From CAYHBO01 sp964354855 (GTDB taxonomy: Bacteria > Babelota > Babeliae > Babelales > RVW-14): 61,128 nt of DNA. Both the position numbers and the translations under genes were made by a program. This document shows, piece after piece, positions 17,243 through 26,084 of this stretch (within the stretch, counting starts at the first letter, position 1; the number at the start of each line of letters is the position of its first letter). The notes under the pieces are model-generated. The model was not told the DNA's origin, did not search any database, and worked only from the letters and a program-made list of their open reading frames with translations. Location of the stretch: the NCBI GenBank assembly GCA_964354855.1, contig CAYHBO010000005.1, positions 1 through 61,128 on the forward strand, given 5' to 3'.

Positions 17243-17960
17243 AAAACTTACCTACTACCTCACTTAACTCTTCTGGTTTATCCACAAGCATGCTTGGCTT
17301 TGCTTCTTCCAGGAGTTCTTTTTTATTAAAACCACAACTAACCGCAATCACATTGATGCCTGCTTTATGGCAAGCTTCGATGTCGCGTGTTTCATCGCCG
17401 ACATACACAACATCTTTTTGAGTTAGTCTAAACATGCTTAAGAAATCTTTGAGTGTGACGTGTTTGCCAAAAAGGCTTGAGCCTGAATGAATAGCGTCAA
17501 AGTAGTCCATGTTATGATTTTTTAAAAACTTCTTTACATTGCCTTCTGCGTTGGAAGTGACGATGGCAAGACTGAAACCTTGAGCCTTAAGTTCTTGAAG
17601 CGCTTCTCTGATTCCTGCAATGGGTGTTAGATCATCAATTCTATCCTTCATGATTTCCTGAGCACGTTTTTGAATAAACGGTAATTTGTAAAGAGGGACG
17701 TTGTGGCTTTTAAGTATAGCGGTTAGATGTTGTGTTCTAAGATCTTCTGCGGTAACGGTGCCAGGGTAGTTATATTCACGCAGAATTTGGTTTGAAAGAA
17801 TTACCATTACATCTAATGAATCTGCGATGGTGCCATCAAAATCAAAAATCACGACGGGGGCTTTTAGCTTTTTAGTTGGCTTGTTTCTTGTTAAGAAAAA
17901 ATAGCTTGATGTGATACAAGCGATGCTGACTAGAATTATTAATAACACTTTAGTTTTCAT
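17226..17960 (-). CDS. HAD-superfamily hydrolase (phosphoglycolate-phosphatase-like), membrane-anchored
   Basis: 244 residues. A hydrophobic N-terminus (VLLIILVSIACITSSYFF) precedes the HAD core, so the enzyme is probably anchored or exported. Motif I is FDFDGTIADS, motif II IVTSNAEGN, the Lys region KHVTLKDF, and motif III VYVGDETRDIEACHKAGI. The first Asp of DFDGT is the nucleophile that forms the phospho-aspartate. The cap and the spacing resemble Gph-like HAD-IA phosphatases; the substrate cannot be named. AGGA upstream supports the ATG at 17960. It converges on the AAA_14 gene with a 17-base overlap. Confidence 0.82.
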   Translation of the reverse strand: MKTKVLLIILVSIACITSSYFFLTRNKPTKKLKAPVVIFDFDGTIADSLDVMVILSNQILREYNYPGTVTAEDLRTQHLTAILKSHNVPLYKLPFIQKRAQEIMKDRIDDLTPIAGIREALQELKAQGFSLAIVTSNAEGNVKKFLKNHNMDYFDAIHSGSSLFGKHVTLKDFLSMFRLTQKDVVYVGDETRDIEACHKAGINVIAVSCGFNKKELLEEAKPSMLVDKPEELSEVVGKFFKIMT

Positions 17961-18052
17961 ATGAATTCCTGATGCGTCTTGAAAATAAACAATGATATGT
18001 TAAGCTCCCGCTCCATATTGAATCGTCGAATTTATCACACATGAGGAGCATT

Positions 18053-18820
18053 ATGAAATTATTTCGGTTGTTAGCAACACTATTATCTCTCGCTTTAGTT
18101 TCTCCAGTTTTTCCGGTTATCATTGATCCGGTCCCTTCTATGCAAGAAGTTCATAAGCATGTTGATTTACATCTTAATGATGGGTCGTGTTGGGTTGTGT
18201 GGGACCTTGATAACACGGTGATGGATCCGGCGAACAAAGATGGGTTTGGTGGTGACCTTTGGTTTGCAGCAAAAGTTAAAACACTTACTGATCAAGGTAT
18301 CACTTATGTGGATGCGGTTGCTCAGACCGTACCAAATTACTTTGCGATTCAAGCGAAACTTGCTATGAAGCCGGTTGAAGATCATGTGGTGACACTGATT
18401 GATTTATTACAAAAAAAGAATGTTGTGGTTATTGGTCTTACTGCACGCTCTGGTCCATTGGTAACACGGAGCATTGAGCAGCTTAATGCGATTAATATTT
18501 CTTTTTCAAAAACGACCCCACAACTTAAGAACCCTCTAACATTTGACCATTTAAAGTTCCCGGTTGAATACAATGAGGGAATTCTTTTTTGCCACAACAA
18601 TGCCAAGGGAGATGTTCTTAAGACGATTCTTGGTGTGGTTGAACAGCAACCGAAAAAGATTATCTTTGTTGATGACCGTGAAAAGCATGTAGCCTGTGTT
18701 GAGAAGGCTGGAAAGGCTTTAGGAATAGAAGTTGTTGGACTACGTTATTCGTATCTTGATGAAGCAGTCAAAAACTATGTGTTGCCTACTGAAGTAGTGG
18801 CTGTTTCGTCACACAGCTGA
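18053..18820 (+). CDS. Exported DUF2608/HAD-like protein
   Basis: The ATG at 18053 has GAGGAG just upstream and begins with a signal peptide (MKLFRLLATLLSLALVSPVF). The mature protein has HAD-like motifs: VVWDLDNTVMDP (Asp nucleophile and second Asp), VIGLTARSGPL (motif II) and IIFVDDREKHVACVEKAG (motif III). This pattern matches DUF2608, a HAD-like family known from bacteria with intracellular lifestyles such as Legionella and Chlamydia relatives. A phosphatase acting outside the cytoplasm is plausible; the substrate is unknown. Its 3' end overlaps the convergent gene by 46 bases. Confidence 0.8.
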   Translation: MKLFRLLATLLSLALVSPVFPVIIDPVPSMQEVHKHVDLHLNDGSCWVVWDLDNTVMDPANKDGFGGDLWFAAKVKTLTDQGITYVDAVAQTVPNYFAIQAKLAMKPVEDHVVTLIDLLQKKNVVVIGLTARSGPLVTRSIEQLNAINISFSKTTPQLKNPLTFDHLKFPVEYNEGILFCHNNAKGDVLKTILGVVEQQPKKIIFVDDREKHVACVEKAGKALGIEVVGLRYSYLDEAVKNYVLPTEVVAVSSHS

Positions 18821-19914
18821 TTAATGTGCTGCAGTAAGACTGGGTTCTTTTCATAAAGTTTCTTGAATGATTGTTTGAGATCTTCTCTCTCTATTTGTAT
18901 ACCAAGCTCTTCAATGATCAATGGTGTTTTTGCCCAGAGGTAAGAACCAAGAGCTTCAATAAGACTATGTGTTTGGATATCTTTGTTGATCGCAGAGCCA
19001 ACAATATCAAATGTAATTGACGTATGTAATCGCGTTAATACTTCGGTGATGATTGCCGTTTGATAACGAACATGCGGTTGGTTTGAAATAAAGACGATTG
19101 TTTGTATCTCTGAGTGGCCTTGAAGCCAGGTATTAAGTTCCATAATTGTTGTTTCTGTTGTTGGTCGAGGTAAGTTTCCTGAGGGTGTGTCAATGACATG
19201 GATTGGTAATTTGTTATAAATAGCTGACGTTTGATATGCTTTTTTTCCCAAATGAGTTTCTGTTAGCTGAGAGAGGTCATTAATACCAAATTCTTGGGCT
19301 ACAGCCTGAAGTTCTGCTTCATTGCCATCGACATTAATTGAAGCGCGTCGTTCTCCAACAAGAAGAATTAGTTGCTTCGTTTTGATTCCTTCAGAGAGTA
19401 GTTTTGATACGTAAGCCAACCGTTCTTTTATAGATTTGAAGGTGCTTCCCAGAATACAAATAGCATCAGGATTTTTGATCGTAGGGTATACACTATTAAT
19501 TACTTGAAGTGTTTTAAGCTTCTCCAAGATAGTTTTCTTGTCACTTTGTTCCATCCAGACTGAGGGGGTTACTTCCCAGCGCTCTTTGTTGCCGCTTCTG
19601 AGTGAAAAATATTTTTGCGTGAGCTGTACCAGATCTAAAATATCACCAAGAATTTCTTGTTGATTACTTCGTGCTGGGAATCGGTCACTAAGTGTTTTTT
19701 CTGATGCAATAATGCCGGCTTGTTGTAGAAGATACTCGAGGGCTTTTTTTTCTTCTGGTTTTTTATAACCATATAAATCTAAAGCCTGTGAGAGTGATTT
19801 GGCTTGTGTTTGCGGTGCGACTGTCGACTGATGTCCACAGCTGGTAATAAAAAAACTAACCGGGAGCGTGAGAGCGAGAAGAAGGGTGCGGTAGTAGCTG
19901 TATAATTTATTCAT
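18775..19914 (-). CDS. Lipoprotein with DUF218/YdcF-like domain
   Basis: Residues 1-26 are a lipoprotein signal (FFITSC, Cys26). The central and C-terminal parts recall the DUF218 family: DAICILGSTFKSIKERL, then KQLILLVGER, a Glu/Asn pair in DGNEAELQAVA, RPTTETT and TIVFISNQPHVRYQTAI. In DUF218 proteins (YdcF, SanA) comparable segments form a Rossmann-like fold; their biochemical role is poorly defined and envelope functions are proposed. Its start overlaps the stop of the upstream leucine-rich-like gene by 8 bases, so the two are probably cotranscribed. Confidence 0.6.
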   Translation of the reverse strand: MNKLYSYYRTLLLALTLPVSFFITSCGHQSTVAPQTQAKSLSQALDLYGYKKPEEKKALEYLLQQAGIIASEKTLSDRFPARSNQQEILGDILDLVQLTQKYFSLRSGNKERWEVTPSVWMEQSDKKTILEKLKTLQVINSVYPTIKNPDAICILGSTFKSIKERLAYVSKLLSEGIKTKQLILLVGERRASINVDGNEAELQAVAQEFGINDLSQLTETHLGKKAYQTSAIYNKLPIHVIDTPSGNLPRPTTETTIMELNTWLQGHSEIQTIVFISNQPHVRYQTAIITEVLTRLHTSITFDIVGSAINKDIQTHSLIEALGSYLWAKTPLIIEELGIQIEREDLKQSFKKLYEKNPVLLQHINQLCDETATTSVGNT

Positions 19915-20500
19915 TGATGGTCTCTTGTACTGAGACGATTTCTATTTCAGCATTATAACATTTCGCATCTTTTTCTATGAATTTTAGCGTTTGGCAGCCG
20001 TCTGTATAAATTTTGACAGAATCAGCACAGTCATAAAAAAATATTTCTTGTAATGCGCTACATCCTATCATAATGAGTTCTTCTGCGGGACAATCAATGT
20101 ATAAGTGTGTCAGTTGAGAATTATATGAAACATCGATTATTTTTAAGCGGTTATGGATCACTGTTATTTTTGATGGCTTGATATTGATAATTTTAATGGT
20201 TTGTGTCTCTGGATTTTGATCTAAAAATGTTTGTGTAAAAGACCATGGTTTTTTGAGTGTAATATATTTTGTTATCTGCTGAGATAATGCTGAAGAAAGA
20301 ATGCTTGAGATATCTATCATTGGTTCTTCGGGTAGAGGGTTTGGTCTATGAGTGGCTTCTGGGGTATTGGGGTCTGAGAGTCCTTGATTGTCTTCGGGAT
20401 AGGGTTCGAATTCTTTTTTTTGCATTGAGAAGACAATTTCAACGTTGCTTAACAACCCTCCTGTTAAGCATAAAATTTTGAGTAACATTTTTTTAACCAT
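19907..20500 (-). CDS. Exported leucine-rich-like protein (family member 1)
   Basis: The start is placed at ATG 20500 (MVKKMLLKILCLTGGLLSNV), which gives a signal peptide. The C-terminal half shows irregular leucine-rich-type strands (LKIIDVSYNSQLTHLYIDC, LIMIGCSALQEIFFYDC). It shares this pattern of short beta-strand repeats centred on Cys/Asn/Leu with the next three upstream genes, making a tandem family. Binding to a partner protein is likely; nothing identifies the partner. It overlaps the following DUF218-like lipoprotein by 8 bases. Confidence 0.65.
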   Translation of the reverse strand: MVKKMLLKILCLTGGLLSNVEIVFSMQKKEFEPYPEDNQGLSDPNTPEATHRPNPLPEEPMIDISSILSSALSQQITKYITLKKPWSFTQTFLDQNPETQTIKIINIKPSKITVIHNRLKIIDVSYNSQLTHLYIDCPAEELIMIGCSALQEIFFYDCADSVKIYTDGCQTLKFIEKDAKCYNAEIEIVSVQETINE

Positions 20501-20598
20501 GGCAGATTTTCGCTTGTAAAAACCACATGACAATAACATTTAATGTGAAGTCTACTCCGCTTTATTTTTTTTAGAAGCATAAGTTGAGAAGGGTTTTT

Positions 20599-20712
20599 AT
20601 TAAAGAGCCGTTTGCCCCGATGGAGCGAACGTAGTGAGCGATTAGAGGGGTTTGATTGACCGTCGCACCCCTCTAATCGGCCAAAGAGGGCCTCCATCGT
20701 GGCGAGCGGCTT
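20599..20712. repeat. Palindromic intergenic element, ~110 bp
   Basis: The outer arms (AGCCGTTTGCCCCGATGGAG starting 20607, and its imperfect reverse complement ending 20710) enclose an inner, perfect inverted pair (CGATTAGAGGGGT and ACCCCTCTAATCG). The whole element can fold into one long hairpin. It is clearly richer in G+C than the genes around it. It lies just past the stop of the gene at 20721, so it may be a transcript 3' end structure, or a REP- or MITE-like dispersed repeat. No second copy is seen in this window. Confidence 0.75.
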
Positions 20713-20720
20713 TAATATTG

Positions 20721-21374
20721 TTAAGCGTCTTCTTCAGTATCAATGATTTCTACTGTTCTAAACTGCTGGCTTAAAGCTCGCTTAAGGTCTTTTTGGTCTG
20801 CCTGTACGTAAATTGTTTTAAGTTTTTCAGGATTACTGAAGTTTATGGTGAGTAAGTTTGTACATTCATAGACATTAAGTTTTTCTATTGGGGCATTAAG
20901 TTCAAGCACGCGGAGATTTATGCAATTTGGAGCATATATTGTCGATATCTTTTCATGACTTATTCTGATAAAAGTCTCTTGCCGATTAGCGATACTTAGA
21001 TAGTTAAGGTTGGGATTAAGTGCAATTTCTCCTTTGATGGGGGTCCATGTTAGATCAGGGTCTGCTTCGTATGAAATGACAGATGTCTTTGTTAAAGATC
21101 CTGGGCTTAGTGGTGTAATACGCTGAAGACGAGGATGGTACATTAGCTGTTTATAATCAAGTGGCGGGACTTGACTTGTAGGAATAGTAGGACTTGTTTG
21201 TGTTGCTTGAGTTATTTCTATTTTTTGTTTTTTTAATGGGCGATGGTACAACGTTATTGCAGTACCAATAATTATTAATTGAGGGTATTTTGCTTGCATT
21301 GCAGTACAAGAGCTGTTGATCGTTAGTAGATGGACGCAGAAGAAAAGTTTAAAGAATAATGTTTTGTTACACAT
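20721..21374 (-). CDS. Exported leucine-rich-like protein (family member 2)
   Basis: ATG 21374 (MCNKTLFFKLFFCVHLLTIN) is preceded by GGGGGGA and opens a signal peptide; an in-frame GTG at 21389 is less likely. The 217-residue product ends in leucine-rich-like strands (NLNYLSIANRQETFIRIS, NLRVLELNAPIEKLNVYEC, LLTINFSNPEKLKTIYVQ). This is the same pattern as its neighbours, with a Cys-Thr-Asn turn after each strand. Function unknown. A strong bidirectional hairpin at 21470-21519 separates it from the next upstream member, so it has its own promoter or relies on readthrough. Confidence 0.65.
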   Translation of the reverse strand: MCNKTLFFKLFFCVHLLTINSSCTAMQAKYPQLIIIGTAITLYHRPLKKQKIEITQATQTSPTIPTSQVPPLDYKQLMYHPRLQRITPLSPGSLTKTSVISYEADPDLTWTPIKGEIALNPNLNYLSIANRQETFIRISHEKISTIYAPNCINLRVLELNAPIEKLNVYECTNLLTINFSNPEKLKTIYVQADQKDLKRALSQQFRTVEIIDTEEDA

Positions 21375-21469
21375 GGAATATCCCCCCACTATAGACCCCG
21401 CATTACATAATTCATATTGAAATAATACTTAGGATTATTTATTTTGAAAAGCTTCTGTTAAAGTTTATT

Positions 21470-21519
21470 AAAAAAGCGTAGCCGTAATCAATTTTATATG
21501 ATAACGGCTACGCTTTTTT
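21470..21519 (-). terminator. Bidirectional intrinsic terminator
   Basis: A perfect 16-bp inverted repeat (AAAAAAGCGTAGCCGT with ACGGCTACGCTTTTTT, 21470-21485 and 21504-21519) is flanked by A and T runs, ideal for termination on either strand. It lies 25 bases past the stop of the minus-strand gene ending at 21544. Confidence 0.85.
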
Positions 21520-21543
21520 AAAATCTAAAGGTGTTTTTTATTC

Positions 21544-22953
21544 TTAGATTCTAAGATCGGTGGTATCTACTTGCGTTGTATCGCCTAAATCTTCTCTTAG
21601 TTGATTAATTAATGTTTCTTTACAACCACGAGCATAAATGATTTTAGGTGTAGTATACACATCAAATGTTACGTTCTCTAAAAAATGACATTCGGAGATA
21701 TTCAGCGTTTCTAGCCTCTCTGCATTGATGGTTAATGTACGTAAGTTATTACAACAGAAGACATCTAGGTCCATAACGTTTGCATGGGTAAATTCTATTG
21801 ATTGATCTTCACTGTCAGCGATGGACACTGTTCTTAATAACATGTTATTTTCTACTAATTTTTTGAAATCGCTCCAGAATTTTCCTTGAGAAACAAAAAA
21901 TGTTTTTTCTTCAGTGGCTTGGTTTAGATACCTTTGTGCTAGTTTCTCGCTAGCGGATTTACTAACTTCGTCGAACTCGGGAGATTTTTTGGCTCCCCAA
22001 ATCCGTATTCGGTTGTGATGAGTCTTATAGTTTTGATTTGACTGATACTTCTTAATGAGCTCCAGAAATTCCAGTTCGTCTACGGTCGGTGGGAGTTCGA
22101 TGACAAGAGAAGAGCTTTGGTTGTGTTGGGATAATAAAACTTCTAATCCATCCATGTCTACTCGATAACATCCATCAAGGTAGATTTCCTCAATATATCG
22201 AGAGGTCCTTCCGAGGGTCATAAGAGCTTCATTTTGAAGTATGTTACAATCAGTTAAATTAACCATGACAAGAATTTGAGCTTCAATGTCTAAGCTCTCT
22301 AAATTTATGCACCCAGCAAGGTTGAGTTTTATGAGTTTTGGTGCATGTATGATAAGTCTTGTTAAACTCTCACTGGTTATGTTGATTTCTCTTACTTCTT
22401 CATTCGAGATTTCGATTTCTTCGAGTATATCATTTCTAATATTTATACATTGAACAGGAGGGGTGTGTGGTGATTCAGGAGACAATGTTACGGGAAATTC
22501 AAGGCCTTTATTTTGCACCTCAAATCTTATTCTACTTTTATTACTTCCACTTGCATTTTTCTTTAAACAGCTATTTAGAGATCCTACGCAAGAAGCAGAA
22601 GCGCTGTAACTTGATAATCCAAGGGAATCTTCTAATTCATATACTGGTTTGGATATCCATGGAATACCGGTGGCGTATAATGAGCTAGGATTAAGGTCGT
22701 CATTAAAACTTGACGATGCCGGTGATGGCTTTGGTGGTGATGGTTTTAAAACTTCTGATCCGAGTTTACATGGTGGATATGGCGTGCGAAGTTTTTGTAA
22801 TGCCCTTAGTGATGTTGCTGAAGTCAATCGAGTAAATGGTTTTTGTTCAGGACCACTTTGAGGTTGTTGAGGATGCATAGCAATGACCACGCTTCCTGTG
22901 GACAATAAACTTACAACGAATACTATTTTTTTTACTATGTTTTTGTTAGTCAT
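21544..22953 (-). CDS. Exported leucine-rich-like protein (family member 3, long form)
   Basis: 469 residues, with a signal peptide (KKIVFVVSLLSTGSVVIAM), a Pro/Ser-rich region (about 50-110) and two blocks of leucine-rich-like repeats. The clearest are LTRLIIHAPKLIKLNLAGCI, NLESLDIEAQILVMVNLTDC and, near the C-terminus, NLRTLTINAERLETLNISEC. The repeats resemble those of F-box/AMN1-type LRR proteins (IxxLxLxxC), suggesting protein binding in the envelope or the host. AGAGGA before the ATG supports the start. The terminator at 21470 follows. No enzymatic motif is seen. Confidence 0.7.
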   Translation of the reverse strand: MTNKNIVKKIVFVVSLLSTGSVVIAMHPQQPQSGPEQKPFTRLTSATSLRALQKLRTPYPPCKLGSEVLKPSPPKPSPASSSFNDDLNPSSLYATGIPWISKPVYELEDSLGLSSYSASASCVGSLNSCLKKNASGSNKSRIRFEVQNKGLEFPVTLSPESPHTPPVQCINIRNDILEEIEISNEEVREINITSESLTRLIIHAPKLIKLNLAGCINLESLDIEAQILVMVNLTDCNILQNEALMTLGRTSRYIEEIYLDGCYRVDMDGLEVLLSQHNQSSSLVIELPPTVDELEFLELIKKYQSNQNYKTHHNRIRIWGAKKSPEFDEVSKSASEKLAQRYLNQATEEKTFFVSQGKFWSDFKKLVENNMLLRTVSIADSEDQSIEFTHANVMDLDVFCCNNLRTLTINAERLETLNISECHFLENVTFDVYTTPKIIYARGCKETLINQLREDLGDTTQVDTTDLRI

Positions 22954-22982
22954 GATTATTCCTCTGTTTATAGCGTTTAGTG

Positions 22983-23636
22983 TTATGAAATAATAGTCAT
23001 TCCTGCTGTGGCGAATGTGATTATATTTTCGTGTATTTCATCAGAGAGTCCAGATAAGTCATAAGTTTTTGAAGCTGTTGAATGGTGTGTTTCTCGAATA
23101 ATGTCAGCAACGTTATTCCATGAAAGTTGTGTACATCCTGCCAGTGAAACGAATTTAAATGGATGGTTTTGCTTCACTATTTTTTTTATTTCGGTCCATG
23201 ATGCAAGACTGGTGCAATTACTGATATCAAGATGTACTAAGCATGGAAATGTTTCCTTTATAAAACCAAATTGGTTGAGGCTGCTACATCCTGAAAAATC
23301 TAAAAAGGCTAGGTTTGGTGTAATAATAGTAACTTCTTGAAGCTTAATACTGTTTGCAAAGCTGATGTGTGTTGCATGTGGGGCATTGAGTGTTATTTTA
23401 GAGAGGTTAGTATCGTTAATGCTTATTCTAGGTTCATCTGAGTTGATGATGAGATCCTTAGGGGTACTTGAATCTGATACACAGGTTGGTGAAGCTTCTG
23501 TTGTTGAAGAAGGAGAATTAAGACCATTTCCACATGGATCAACGAATGTGACGCGTGGTTTCATAGCGATGACTGTGGTTCCTGTAGTTAATAAACTTAC
23601 AATAAATAACATATTTAATAATTTGTGATTAATCAT
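22983..23636 (-). CDS. Exported leucine-rich-like protein (family member 4)
   Basis: 217 residues: a signal peptide (MINHKLLNMLFIVSLLTTGT, ending near VIAMK) followed by leucine-rich-like repeats ITLNAPHATHISFANSIKL, LAFLDFSGCSSLNQFGF, LVHLDISNCTSLASWTEI and FVSLAGCTQLSWNNV. The consensus xxxLDxSxCxxL is close to that of cysteine-containing LRRs. The signal region closely resembles that of the next gene (LLTTGTTVIAMKP versus LLSTGSVVIAMHP), so the two are recent duplicates. It is the first gene of the cluster on the minus strand, and AAGGA precedes its ATG. Confidence 0.7.
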   Translation of the reverse strand: MINHKLLNMLFIVSLLTTGTTVIAMKPRVTFVDPCGNGLNSPSSTTEASPTCVSDSSTPKDLIINSDEPRISINDTNLSKITLNAPHATHISFANSIKLQEVTIITPNLAFLDFSGCSSLNQFGFIKETFPCLVHLDISNCTSLASWTEIKKIVKQNHPFKFVSLAGCTQLSWNNVADIIRETHHSTASKTYDLSGLSDEIHENIITFATAGMTIIS

Positions 23637-23746
23637 GATTGATTCCTTTTTTATTAAGCTTGGTTAAGAAGATATAACGCTCCATTTATTTTTAAATAAA
23701 TATCCATTTAAGTATTTATTTAATTACATATTTATTTTTTATTACT

Positions 23747-23781
23747 AACAATAATATTATATTAAATTGCTAGCTTGTCAA
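23747..23781 (-). promoter_or_regulatory. Possible promoter for the leucine-rich gene cluster, in AT-rich leader
   Basis: On the minus strand a perfect TTGACA (23776-23781) is followed by overlapping TATAAT-like hexamers. TATAAT itself is 14 bases away and TATTAT 19 bases away, neither ideal. The surrounding 23637-23895 is very AT-rich and holds no gene; nothing else is recognised in it. Confidence 0.4.
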
Positions 23782-23895
23782 TCGGACGAGAATTATACAG
23801 GTTTTTACGCAAAAGCAATATATTTATTATATGTTTTTATGTTCTTCTGTTTGAATACAATTTTTAACTAAAAAGCCACATTTTACATTGAAAAA

Positions 23896-24765
23896 TCAAA
23901 CAAATTTAGCGAAAATATCGGTTATTTGTTCAAAGATGGATTGATTTATGCCATCTTCAAGCGCCCAGGTCCAAGCGAGGACCGCTTGAACAAAACACCA
24001 CTGGGTTATACGGGTGGGGTCTAGGCTTAATGTTGAGGCGAATAGGTTTATGCGATTTTGAATTATTTCTGTGACGTCTTGCTCTGAAAGTAATGCTTGT
24101 ATAGGATTACGGATAAATGCTCCAACCTCATAAGCAGGATCACCCACAACTCCTTTAGGATCAATTGCTACCCATTTGGTTCCATGCTGTAAAATGTTGT
24201 CATGGTGCAGGTCTCCATGTAGGAGTACTGGACTAGGTGATGTTGCGATAAGATGCTTAGCAAATTCTAATGCTTTTTGACGATAACTGTTTGGGATATT
24301 GCTTTCTTGATCGAGAGTTTTAAGCCAGTCCTGTAGTGTTGGTAGCTTGATAGCTGTAGGAATTTCATCTTGATGAAGCCTGGTGATAATTGTACAGGCT
24401 ATGATGATTGCTTCTTGTTCTTGTGTTGGGAAATAGTCGCTTAATGGCATTCCCGGAATGGCTTTGGTAAGTAAGATTGCCCCACGGCTCTCTGCGAGTA
24501 GTGCTATGGTGCCGAGACCTGCATAGGCGCGTAGCATGGACGCTTCTTGTTTAATGCCATCAAGATCAAGACTGATTTTTAAGATAATTTCTTGAGTCCC
24601 CTGTTTTCCTGCTAGAACATAATTGTAAGAAAGATTTTGCATGGGCTTAAGGTCATACAGGTTCCATTGGTCAGCAAGCTTTGTAACGGTGTTAGATAGA
24701 TTTGCAAGCCACGCTTTGCCGACGGTGCCGTGTTGATTAATGATGGTTTTTTGAAAGTTGTTCAT
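23896..24765 (-). CDS. APH(6)-like small-molecule kinase (aminoglycoside/hydroxyurea kinase family)
   Basis: 289 residues with a protein-kinase-like phosphotransferase fold. The catalytic loop HGDLHHDN (183-190) and the metal-binding IDPKGVVGDP (201-210) match streptomycin 6-kinase/hydroxyurea-resistance kinases (Pfam APH_6_hur), in which IDPKG replaces the usual DFD-type motif. These enzymes phosphorylate streptomycin or related compounds with ATP. It overlaps the upstream gene by ATGA and is the third gene of a tightly coupled unit. The true substrate may be a host or metabolic compound; antibiotic resistance should not be assumed. Confidence 0.85.
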   Translation of the reverse strand: MNNFQKTIINQHGTVGKAWLANLSNTVTKLADQWNLYDLKPMQNLSYNYVLAGKQGTQEIILKISLDLDGIKQEASMLRAYAGLGTIALLAESRGAILLTKAIPGMPLSDYFPTQEQEAIIIACTIITRLHQDEIPTAIKLPTLQDWLKTLDQESNIPNSYRQKALEFAKHLIATSPSPVLLHGDLHHDNILQHGTKWVAIDPKGVVGDPAYEVGAFIRNPIQALLSEQDVTEIIQNRINLFASTLSLDPTRITQWCFVQAVLAWTWALEDGINQSIFEQITDIFAKFV

Positions 24766-26084
24766 GGGATATCGATTCTTTGTGCTTGGTGTTTAAGAAG
24801 TAAGCCAAGTGTAATTTCTCCTAGTCCAAGGATGATGATTTGTCCGTAGAGAACCATGTGCCATAGAAGATCAGGTATCCAGGCATTATTCAAACAACAT
24901 ATAGTAGCAAGTCCAATGGCAATATAGCTTATGCCAAAGAAGAATATAATTGGAGGGCTATAAATTCCTCCTGGGAGACGGTTTGTGCCAAAAAATATTA
25001 AGAGCAGACTAATTGCAGGTCCAATGTTGTTGGTCATTAGTAGAGGTAATATTAAAAAAACTGGATTGAAAAATGGTGCTGTAAATCGTGATAAATTAAA
25101 AAAATTGTTGATAGTTGTTGAATCGTAGTCATTGGGAATAGAGTATTTTTTTATAGCCCAGAGAATGTAGTTGTATACGAGGGCGAATATAATGTAAAAG
25201 TTATAAACAATAGCAAATTTCCAATACCACTTGGCGAATAGGCTGCCATGTAGCCAAGAGAATACATGCATGAGTATTGGGAATAAGAGTAAAATAGTTA
25301 AACCCATCGAAATGGTATTTTGCCATAATATTATGAAAATTTTTTGAAAAATATTTTGTATTTTTATCGTTCTTTCTAGGTCTATAGGTGGATATTCGGG
25401 TTTTTGTTTTTGAATTAGATAACCAGTAATGATAGTAGCAATGCCTAAAATAAGTAATAAAATATAGGCAATAATTTGGGCTTCCTCATATGAAGCAATT
25501 AGTTGGTGTATGTTGTATTTGCCATTTTGAGGTTGAAATAGTAAGTGAATATAAAAAATAAAACTCATACTTAACCAAAAATAGAAATAAGCCAATATGA
25601 TAAGTGATTTACTTGTCCAACGGCTTATAATGGCGAGAAATCGACTAATAAAAAAACATACGATTGGAATAGCAAGAAGAGTTTCTGAATTTAATACCAA
25701 TATTATTGCGGTAGCAAGAGGGATGATTGCAACCCTCAATTCATAGTTAAGGCTTAGGTTACAAAGAATTTTTTGGGCAATTTTTTCTCGTTTTCCAAAG
25801 ATGTTGACGATGCTATAAAAAAATAAAGGATAGAAGAGCGCACGTAAAAATATAGGTAACAAAAATTCTAAAGTATATATTTGGTCTAGAGTTAAAAAAG
25901 TAGTCCATGACCATACAAAAAACTCAAAAAAAGCTTTAGAAGTCTGTGGAAATAAAAAAAATTCAAAAAAAGCGGTTAAGATAAGCGCTACTCCTAGAGC
26001 CATGATGCGTTTTCCTGGCATCATAATGCGCGTTTCTTCTCGTGCGAATTGATGAAATTCTTGGATTTGTTCTTGTGTGATCAT
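24762..26084 (-). CDS. Multi-pass membrane protein
   Basis: 440 residues and about ten hydrophobic helices, with no signal peptide. The first 200 residues resemble the shorter membrane protein at 27271-27876. Both start with a helix pair around a (M/L)PGKxxxAxG motif (MMPGKRIMALGV, MLPGKLLIAIGI), then have an F-Y helix and a TSKSLIILAYFYF/TSPIITILACVYI segment. The protein therefore looks like a longer relative of that gene. ATGA overlaps join it to the GNAT gene before and the kinase gene after. Function unknown; it could be a transporter or a sensor. Confidence 0.7.
   Translation of the reverse strand: MITQEQIQEFHQFAREETRIMMPGKRIMALGVALILTAFFEFFLFPQTSKAFFEFFVWSWTTFLTLDQIYTLEFLLPIFLRALFYPLFFYSIVNIFGKREKIAQKILCNLSLNYELRVAIIPLATAIILVLNSETLLAIPIVCFFISRFLAIISRWTSKSLIILAYFYFWLSMSFIFYIHLLFQPQNGKYNIHQLIASYEEAQIIAYILLLILGIATIITGYLIQKQKPEYPPIDLERTIKIQNIFQKIFIILWQNTISMGLTILLLFPILMHVFSWLHGSLFAKWYWKFAIVYNFYIIFALVYNYILWAIKKYSIPNDYDSTTINNFFNLSRFTAPFFNPVFLILPLLMTNNIGPAISLLLIFFGTNRLPGGIYSPPIIFFFGISYIAIGLATICCLNNAWIPDLLWHMVLYGQIIILGLGEITLGLLLKHQAQRIDIP

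Noticed and set aside
20464..20697. A 77-residue frame that crosses the palindromic element
   Set aside because: It is a by-product of the palindrome and the end of a neighbouring gene. It has no ribosome-binding site or family features.
23637..23895. An origin-like AT-rich region
   Set aside because: There are no DnaA-box clusters or dnaA/dnaN neighbours. It is better explained as a promoter-rich gap before the leucine-rich cluster.
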